DNA of 64,000 nt from Pteria penguin (lineage: Eukaryota; Mollusca; Bivalvia; Pterioida; Pteriidae), in assembly GCA_035048485.1 (NCBI GenBank), contig CM068590.1, forward strand, positions 5,146,093 through 5,210,092, read 5' to 3'. The position numbers and the translations under genes were made by a program. The notes below the pieces were generated by a model. The model was not told where the DNA came from. It did no database searches and saw only the letters and a program-made list of their open reading frames with translations. Positions 55,700 to 64,000 of this stretch are shown here, in pieces; the first letter of the stretch is position 1; the number at the start of each line of letters is the position of its first letter.

Positions 55700-57335
55700 C
55701 AACAAGTAGCACACGATTTTAATAGTTGTTAAAGTGATAATTGCTAAAATGGACTCTATATAAGCTCACCTGTTTAACACAGTGAAATTATGTCACAATT
55801 GCGGTCCTTTATTAACATGTTCTTTATATACCACCTCTGTATATTCCAAGGGATGTCTCATTTTTTGTGAGCAGGGATAAACATTGACGTTTATCCTCTA
55901 CCTTACTGATAGTCATAGACGTAAAATATTATCATCCAACAAATAGATAATTTGGACTCAAATGAAATAGTGGAATGCATTTTCTGATTTCAATGATACA
56001 ATTCAAACTTTACGCATCTCTGTTATACTAACTTATAGTAATGGCCATAATAAAATGCATAACAAGTAAAGTGCAAATTCAACATATATAAATAGAGTTC
56101 GTTCGTCCAGTATTTTTTGTAACTTTTTTCTGGACATCCAAAAGCCGTGCTATTAAACAGATTGAAAGGATGCCCTAGATAGGGCTTCGTATTGTGAATG
56201 AATACCCATGGACAACCATCTGAAACTGAAAGAGAATATTAAACATATCGATATTAAACAGGTGTGAAAATTAATGTGAATCTTAACGCCATGTAAATTG
56301 CATTTTTGGACCCCAGTTTTTTATGTTACAAATATTTGCATTAAACAATTTAATTTGCTCTATACATGATTCATAAATAGTTTTAACCGAACCACTCGTA
56401 TAAAAGGTAGAATTGTGATTTACTTTATTCACGTCTCATTTCATTTTCATAAGCTAGCTGAATACTGTCTTGTATCGTAAATTTGAAATTTGATATCGTC
56501 GACCACGGAAAGTTCATTTTTGTGAATGAATAATATAAAACGAGACAGACGGATTGATATAAAACTTGAAGCAGGGAAAATTACAACAATTTTAAATTTC
56601 TATTTCCCAAACAAATTTCTAGAAATTATTAAATGTAAATCCTAACTTTAAGAGAGTTAATGTTTTGAGCTCTCATACATATCTCTATCAAGTTATGGTC
56701 AATGTCTTGTATACAATGATAAACCTCACTAGAAGTTTTGCATTGGACTGTGTTGGCTCTCTGTGTCCATAATTGTGCATTACTCGGGCATTAATCAACA
56801 CGTACGATAATCTGACTAGTATATCGTAGCCAGAGCATAATAAATCCAATAATAATAATGGCCTGAAAATTACAATATATGTACTTATCGATTATTATTG
56901 AACATTCACGTTGCCGACTGCCGAAAAGTATAGTTTTAAGGCATCGATGTTGTGCAATAATAATACAGCATGATTAGATTATGCATATCACACTGTCAAA
57001 TATAGTTTTTTTTTTTGTTTTTTTTTTTAAGAGACGTGTAATTACAATTTTATATGTAATAAATGACCGAAGTCTTATAAATGCAGTTCTTCCTCTTTTG
57101 AGTAAGGCACTTTTCAATATTTAAACAGAGAAAATTACTTTTAGCAAATGATTCATTGCACATTTTTTTTTTTTTTTTTTTTTTTTTGCCATGGGTTATC
57201 AAAAGAAGGATTTCCTATTTATGAACGACAAAACTGTTATATGACCTTATCCATTATTTGTAATGCACATTTCATGGTATTTAACTAATGCTTTGTCAAC
57301 AGAGGCAGGCACTTCGTGAAACTCCTCATTTTCAC
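55700..57335. other. Unassigned AT-rich DNA with T runs
   Basis: Poly(T) at 57008-57029 (interrupted) and 57163-57187. No gene supported. Confidence 0.4.
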
Positions 57336-57339
57336 TATT

Positions 57340-57434
57340 TTGTCACTGATATAACCAGTTGATTGAGTGTACGATATATAACCAGTTGATTGAGTGTACA
57401 ATATACAACCGGTTGATTGAGTGTACGATATATA
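57340..57434. repeat. 27-bp tandem repeat, about three units
   Basis: Unit ATATATAACCAGTTGATTGAGTGTACG; the period is a multiple of three, so the minus frame repeats YTQSTGYIS. Not considered coding. Confidence 0.93.
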
Positions 57435-57439
57435 ACAAT

Positions 57440-60160
57440 TCCGTTGGCAGTCTGTCCAGAAGACAGAATACATTGAAATACACAGAATACATTTTTCACT
57501 GTACTCATATTATGAGGTAGAAAAATATATTTCTCATATCGCACTTTCTCAATTTCATGCCTTTTAGAAAGTCCAATATAAGAAATTGTTATTTCCCATG
57601 ATTCTAAGTTGACAATTTTTTCTATTCACATAGCCAGGGGCAAGTTCAGTCTTTCTAATCTTGTGTAATCTAGATATTTTAACGCATGTTTTCCCGCAAT
57701 TGCCAAATCTAAAAGCAAATAAAAATCAATATTTAATTTCATGTGTAATAGGATATGTATATTTGTAAAATGATAAGACAATTGAAGATATGTTTGAGCT
57801 CTAAACGATTAATGAAGATAATGAATAGTAAAAAAATGTTATTAATGTGAAAAAAATCAATTGCTTGAATAACAATAATATCATTTGATTTAGTATTATC
57901 TTAATCCAAATATAAAATGTAATCTTTAACTGTCTATTACATTACTTACCTTTCAAAAAGTGAATTTGAAAGACACCAAATACAGAGAAAATAGAGGTAG
58001 ACATAGTAAACCTGGGTTACAGACAACAATTACACTTTTACAAAACTACATATATAATTGGCAAACATGTAAAAAGAGCCGAATGTATAACAATTAACCA
58101 TTGGACACATGAACATCTTGGATCGTTGCGACTTTACTAACTTAAATACAAGCTTAATTTTGCAAAGCAACGGAGAACTCACTTTCCCTGGAAATGATAG
58201 ACCTATATTAGAGAAAATGAACCCTGACAGATTACGGAGTCCGACTTGGTATGTTTGTATCTGAAGGGTCGGAAAGAATTAAATTCCAAGTTTCGTGAAA
58301 ATCACGATATCGGAATAGATGATCAAAAGCCAAAGGCGCCTCAACCTTTTTACTGATCGATATAATATGTCTCATATTCAAATAGTTCTAAGTTTGGCAC
58401 TCCATTGAAGGTATACACTCATATATCTGTAGGAGATGTTTGTATTAACACTAAGATACCGAGTAATTTTCTGTCATAAAATCAGTGTAAATAGACGGAG
58501 TGATGAGTAAAGGCAATCACGGAACCCTACAGAAGGGATCAGATTCCATGAAGGAGTAAGCATCCGCTGACACCCTGTCGCCGTGATGTCATAGCATATG
58601 CCTAGATAAACTCGAAGTAACATGCAATAGATGATAAAATACCGTACACATGTATTCCCATCTGGTTAAATGTCACAATTAGTATTGTTATTGCGACTGA
58701 AATCTACGACAATCTAAATGATAAACAACATATTCAACCGCATAAGGAAGTATGCATGTCGAATAGTGATATCCGATGACTGTACGCAAGATCTTTCCAT
58801 TGTCCGTAACATTTGCGTAATGTTGACTTAAAGACGTTTTCTTTCATATCGTAATGATAACTTTTCACCAAGTAAGTTGTATCAGTGAATGAAGGAAATG
58901 AAGAGACTCTAGCATATCAGATGAGACACATAGCCATCATAAGCAGATGACAAAGGAATGTTACTACATGTGTTAGAAAGTTGAAAACGGAAAGTTAAAG
59001 TCGTCTCGTTTGTCAAATAGTAAAGAAGTTAGTTTACCATCTTTGTCAACATTTAAAGATTGTTAAAGGGAAGAGAAATGGATTCTGTTGTATCTTCAGT
59101 TTCGAGTTCGTTGGGATATCTTTGTGTACGAATATATATCAAAGTGTTTGTTAATTAAAGACAACTACAAAAGAACAATTAAGTAATAAAAAAAATTAAC
59201 GAATGAAAAAAAAAAGAAAAAGATTAAAAACCAAACAAAATATGACTATGTTTTGTCCTGGCTTGACCAAAATTTCATTTGCAATAAATCTATGAAAAAG
59301 CACCTCAATAATGTATGATATATCCTCCATTGAAATATATGGAACAAGAGATACAAAGTACAAAAATTTAGGTTGAATAGGAGAGTTGACCCATTTATGA
59401 CCGCATGATCACACAACGCTAATAACATGCATTAATTAACTTCTTATCTCAGCAATGTAGGATATAAGTATATTAAAAGGGTCCAACATATGTGTAGCTC
59501 TTAATAGCAGTATTTTAAATTGATATATGAAGATAAAAACAAAGTTGTAATATCCTGATTTACATTGGTCATGTTGTTATTCATGCTATTACTTTTCATT
59601 CCGTGTCACTAAGATTCTTTGTTAATGTTTTTACACCTACGATATGTAACTGAAAACAGCGGTTTATATTTTCTATCTCGGTTCTATTGAATTTGTAAAA
59701 TCAAACGTGCGCTTTCTGTCTCAATCTAACGCGCCAATACGTTTTTGTTACCTGTTTCCATGTTGTGAAACGAGTGCATCTCTAAAATGCGAGGCATGCA
59801 TAGATATAATCTCAGAAGAAAATGAATACTTGCCAGAAAAACAATGCATTGGACCAGTGGACGCATTCTGAACATAACATAGATAAAAACATTATGTTCA
59901 TATATTTTCCAAACTTGAAATAAAATACTGATATAAAAGTTGATACATAAAGAAGCTTATTACATCTGTATAGATTGCAGAACAAATCCTAGATATGAAG
60001 AAACCGATATTAAATCAGACCGTGCTAAATCTTACACAGAGAAAGCCCTATCACGTGCCTTTTTCTTACGTTTCCCTTTGCACATATGCCTCGTTTTTAC
60101 TTTTAAAAGTTTAAGTTTTGTGAAAGAATGGTTTATAATTAGGTACTCCAAAGACGGGGA
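57440..60160. other. Unassigned AT-rich DNA
   Basis: No repeat family or gene recognised. An A-rich patch is at 59188-59228. Confidence 0.4.
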
Positions 60161-60222
60161 TGGAGATAGAGAGGAGAGAGGGAGGGAGGGGAGGAAAAAA
60201 GAAAAAGAAAAAAGGGCAGAAG
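60160..60222. repeat. Purine-rich tract
   Basis: GATAGAGAGGAGAGAGGGAG.. followed by GAAAAAGAAAAAAGGGCAG: about 60 bp of almost pure A/G. Triplex-prone. Confidence 0.85.
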
Positions 60223-60384
60223 GAATATAGAAACTGTGTCGATTGAGGATAATAATGACTAATTGAAGACATCGCAATTCTCAAATTATCATTTATTTCA
60301 CACATTTATGTTCTGAAAAGGAAACCATTTTTTTTTTTATTCTAACTCTATTTTTATTTACAATACATGCAATAACAAAATACC

Positions 60385-61047
60385 TTACATTACTTTTTCA
60401 CTTTTTAGTAACATTAATGGCAAACAAATGACACGGCAATTATCACTAGTTTCATGATAGTCTATGGGGAGTACGGCATCAGTCCGTTTGCGCAGTTTAT
60501 TCAATTGTAAAAAAAATCCATGTTTCTGCGTACTATGCACAGAAGTATACAAGTAAACAACGAAGAAGTACCGGAGGGATATGAATACGCCGTATGCGGG
60601 CGATGATGGAATGTTGCTACTTATGAAAGAAAAGTTTGTGATAGCGAAATTGAAATCGTCACGTTTGTCATAGAGTGAGGTGTTCAATGGACCATTAATG
60701 TCAAAAGACAACATAATATCTAAATACGAAGTAGAATTACTATTTTCTTTGATTTCTTTGACCTCTAGTTCACTTGGATAGATGATGCTAAGGTAATCCG
60801 CGAATGAAGGATTATTAATTGAAAGCAAGTCATCTATATATATATAAGTAAAATTGAAGCCAAGAGCCAATTGTTTTTTTCCTTGCGAAAGCAAAGACTG
60901 AATGAACTCAGCTTCGTATGAGTAAAGGAATATGTCAGCCAGAAGCGGAGCACAGTTAGTGCCCATTGGAATCCCGACAATTTGTTGAAAAACCTTACCT
61001 CCAAACACCACAAAAATGGTTGAGAATATTGTCATACCAGACTTCAT
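60385..61047 (-). pseudogene. Reverse-transcriptase fragment of a retroelement
   Basis: The minus-strand frame of 220 codons contains FQQIVGIPMGTNCAPLLADI, then YIDD within TYIYIDDLLSINN (catalytic aspartates), then YDKRDDFNFAITNFSF and SSNIPSSPAYGVFIS. This pattern is typical of an abundant marine-invertebrate RT lineage that I tentatively place with Penelope-like elements; the class is not certain. After GVFIS the conserved continuation is lost (apparent frameshift or junction), and the N-terminal RT motifs and any endonuclease are absent, so the element is dead. Confidence 0.8.
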
Positions 61048-61049
61048 TT

Positions 61050-61725
61050 GACAAAAACAAATCAGGTATTATAATCAATGAAATTGCTATGCAAATATGT
61101 AATAAAGTTTCAATGATTTTTTTTTTCAGTTTATAATACTCTGTTTTATATATATTCTGCTCTAACTATAAATTAACACTTCTGGCAAACAGTTGCATTT
61201 TAGCAGTTTATTTGATCTAATTGAAAGTCACAACCGAAAAACCAGAGTATAGAGCAATAACAATATAGATTTGTATGTAAAATTCCCTCATGTCCTTACA
61301 TGAACATTATGGATCTTACCTGTATAACCAATTCGTTCAACGTACTTTTGAGTTTAATATTGTAAATTCACAACTACTTTTCTATTTACAGATGAATGTT
61401 TTCAAGATCAGCAGCAATTTTAATATTATACGGATGCATAATGATCTGTATCCTGATGTTTGACTTGTGTGGTGTATGCTAACAAATAATACGTTGTCCA
61501 TCGTCAGAATGCTTGTCCATTTGTCATGCCGAATTTTCACATATAATAACTTTATACGTATACACTAAATACTCTACTTTGTAAGTTTGATTATAAGTTT
61601 GTTCCAGTTTATAGCTTAATTTGTTGAAGTAAAAAACTAATGTTACTAGTGTTATATGACTAATAAACAAAGCAAGGGAATTCTAAATCAGATTATGTCG
61701 ACATAATCTACAAAAGTATTACAAA
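61050..61725. other. Unassigned AT-rich DNA
   Basis: No supported feature. Confidence 0.4.
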
Positions 61726-61727
61726 AG

Positions 61728-62115
61728 CACGGTTTATCATGTTGATGTTGCATATATTTTTATACCATTATGTGTTTTACAATACCTTACGTGTTTATAT
61801 TTTTATGACCTCTCAATATGCGATACCTGTTGACCCTTGTTCTTTACATGGAGGATTATTTATAAATTTTTAAATGTACGTCTTTTGATTGTTCTGCTGT
61901 TACGGTGAGTGGGAAGGTGGGCCCGTAAACCGGTTAACCACACCATTTGTTTGGCTTTTGTCAAATTAAATGACCGTCCTAAGTCGGTATCGTAATTGCA
62001 CTACAATCAAATATTTTTGTAATGTGTTAAATGTTCTATTATATTATTTATATTCATGTATTGTATAGCTCCATGGTGACTTCTGCCACATAACTGAGCC
62101 GGTAATTCCTCTTTT
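61728..62115 (-). mobile_element. Interspersed repeat family A, near full length
   Basis: In minus sense: AGCACGGTTTATCATGTTGATGT, TTTATGACCTCTC, GTGAGTGGGAAGGTGGGCC, CGTAAACCGGTTAACCACACC, AAATGACCGTCCTAAGTCGG and AATATTTTTGTAATGTG. Confidence 0.75.
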
Positions 62116-62119
62116 TTCT

Positions 62120-62460
62120 TTTATTCATTTTCTTTATCAACAACGATTTTTAAATATAAACAAAACTCATGTTAAATTAAATTAATAGTTTTGGGAATAA
62201 TTTTCTCTTTCAAATTATCAAATCGTTTCATAAGTTGAAATAGATTATTTCATATATATGATTTTTTTTCAAACAATTTCACAATCCAGAATATTAAAAT
62301 ATTTTGAAGATTTCATATATAACACATTAATGACTTTAAAATTAAATGTGACACTGGAAATATATCATAATTTTGTTATCCTGTATAATATTAGTCAAAC
62401 ATGTTGTGAAGAGACATTTGGAAGAGATGGCATAGTAGAGCTACTTCTTTAATTTGTTTT
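62120..62460. other. Unassigned AT-rich DNA
   Basis: No supported feature. Confidence 0.4.
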
Positions 62461-62464
62461 CTAT

Positions 62465-62730
62465 GAAGCTTTTCAGAATATTGAGTGGGAGAGAAAGCAG
62501 AAGATATCTAACTCCGTTCTATGAAAAATGTCGCCATCACAAAATATTGGAATGTAATGGATTTGTGACACTTCTGACGGTCGATTGGGATGACCATTGT
62601 CACTCGAGTAATGTGGTTGACCTTTTTACAGACCAACCTTTCCAATCACCACAAATGCAGTCTAATAAAACAACACACATTAAAATATTTATGAGTACTC
62701 CTTCATATAGAGAACGAGGTCCAAGTTGAG
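62465..62730 (+). mobile_element. Interspersed repeat family A, degenerate plus copy
   Basis: GCAGAAGATATCTAACTCCG, CAAAATATTGGAATGTAATG, GACGGTCGATTGGGATGACC and ACCAACCTTTCCAATCACC keep the order, with a right end CATATAGAGAACGAGGTCCA. It faces the copy at 61728-62115. The 91-codon frame over it is a by-product. Confidence 0.55.
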
Positions 62731-62995
62731 GGATCATGAAAAATTAAGACAAATATTGTAATGGAACAAATACAAATATCAAGAGGTATCAATATTAGTC
62801 AACATGACTCTGAAGCTCAATTAACGTCTTCCCCTTGTAGTCAAAAGGAGATGAGGTTTAGGAAAATATCTTATTGTGTCACTGCTAGTGGACTGATAGT
62901 TCCCCAGGGCATCATACGTCTAGTTTTCGGTGCTTTTGTACTGAAAGTCTTTTTCTCAGTGCTTTTGTGTTGACATGAAATATATACTTAAAATT

Positions 62996-63235
62996 TTCAG
63001 TCATGAAATTATGTAAATCACTCTAAAACTAAGGAATATCTCCCTCATGTATAGCTCTGTCCTTAGATTGATTCTTTGGTTCACTTTTCGGTCATTTTGG
63101 GTTCAACACTGCTCTTCAAATATTTGTATCTTATGCGAATTCCGGCCACGAGCATCACCGAAGGGATATAAGTTGTCGAAATACGCATCTGGTGCACAAA
63201 ATTGAAAGGTATATATGTTCTACATTCGTTGTACA
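62996..63235 (+). mobile_element. Interspersed repeat family B, well-preserved copy
   Basis: TTCAGTCATGAAATTATGTAA, CACTCTAAAACTAAGGAATA, TTCACTTTTCGGTCATTTTGG, ACATAAGTTG-like and GGTGCACAAAATTGAAAGGT match 16660-16913 base by base over most of the length. Confidence 0.8.
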
Positions 63236-63239
63236 TGGT

Positions 63240-63700
63240 TAATCGACCGCCGTGTTTGTCACTGCGCAACGCTCTAGGTAAATTCAACGTAATTATTCAT
63301 TTCAACATAATTCAAAAGTTATGAGCTTTGAGATTTTATTAAGATTACACTTCTGATATCGGAAGCGTTTAGCTATTTTAAATTTCAATGAGGTAAAATT
63401 ATCGGAATCTGTTTTTCTTTATAGTTCATATGGTAGATTACCTAAGAGACGGAGACCCCCGCTGGAAACCTAAGGTTAATAAGTTCATTTCTTCAGAAAA
63501 TTGAAAAATACGATTTGTAAAATTTGTCAAAATACTTTCATTTTTTGGTATTTGTAACCTTGAGTCAAACGCTGGAAAATAATTTGTAAATATTTTTTCA
63601 AATCCAAAACATTGCTACATGCTCTAGCAATTACATCATTTGAGAAAACAAGAAAAAAAATCACACTACAAAATCTGAGGCAGTCAAATTTATTTTAAAT
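63240..63700. other. Unassigned AT-rich DNA
   Basis: No supported feature. Confidence 0.4.
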
Positions 63701-63715
63701 GCTATTTCAAATATT

Positions 63716-63880
63716 TTGACGTTTTTTCAGTTAAGAAATGAGTTGTCTTTTCAAAAACTGAAAATTTGGATTTCCACGGTTAAGGCCTTGAACATCAGTG
63801 AGGAGATATGTGCCCATATCGTGCAACAAATTAATTTATGTATATGTCTCCATATATGTTATCATAACCACGGTGTGAAT
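63716..63880 (+). mobile_element. Interspersed repeat family B, diverged subfamily
   Basis: GATTTCCACGGTTAAGGCCT, TGAACATCAGTGAGGAGATA and GCCCATATCGTGCAACAAAT resemble the subfamily at 6330-6545 (GATTTCCATAGATTAGGCCT). Confidence 0.45.
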
Positions 63881-64000
63881 ACCACTGTTTGTGGACTGAG
63901 GATACTTACTAACTGAGGTTTCAGTGCTCCTGTACTAATTCCAAAAATATATATATTAGATTAAGAGAAGAATGTCTATTGTATGTAACTCTGCCCTAAA

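Noticed and set aside
62454..62729. 91-codon plus frame
   Set aside because: It is a degenerate copy of interspersed repeat family A.

Overview
The window reads as nuclear DNA of a marine mollusc, most likely a bivalve and probably an oyster or close relative. This rests on AT-rich, intron-like sequence with canonical GT-AG splice sites, long CA/GA/ATT microsatellites, several tRNA-derived SINE families, bivalve-type tandem repeats (units with AAGGTCAAGGTCA, and repeats bounded by GACGGGC motifs), and a reverse-transcriptase relic of a type common in marine invertebrates. No prokaryotic gene organisation, CRISPR array or intact virus is visible. Most long open frames are shadows of microsatellites or repeats.

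The best-supported coding content is a minus-strand family of receptor-like genes. Two paralogues each have a transmembrane exon (24408-24489 and 38835-38913) spliced in the same phase to a long terminal exon for a tyrosine-containing cytoplasmic tail (22836-23697, 286 aa; 36650-37595, 314 aa). The junctions read through in frame and the tails align over most of their length. About 3.1 kb upstream of each transmembrane exon (27.5 kb, 42.1 kb), and again at 2.8 kb and 7.6 kb, lie related exon-like segments. The 2.8 kb copy is open and phase-compatible with a transmembrane exon that would lie off the left edge. The 7.6 kb copy has a frameshift, and the other two are degenerate. The window therefore samples a tandem array of paralogous gene units in different states of decay.

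Layout: 0-2.5 kb is intron-like DNA with a 464-bp CA microsatellite. A direct tandem segmental duplication spans 2.5-11.8 kb (copies of about 4.8 and 4.5 kb). Unassigned sequence and SINEs fill 11.8-16.5 kb. A degenerate satellite at 16.6-19.1 kb is interrupted by three other elements and followed by a 70-bp perfect inverted repeat. Receptor gene 1 (3' half) occupies 22-28.5 kb, a repeat mixture 28.5-36.3 kb, and receptor gene 2 (3' half) 36.4-42.6 kb. From 43 to 64 kb there is repeat-rich DNA with no confidently recognised gene, holding a decayed reverse transcriptase at 60.4-61.0 kb.

The receptor exons would make single-pass membrane proteins whose tails carry conserved YxxI/V and EYVPTAK-type tyrosine motifs. 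A role in phosphotyrosine signalling is an inference. The extracellular domain could not be reconstructed here, and no orthologue name is assigned.
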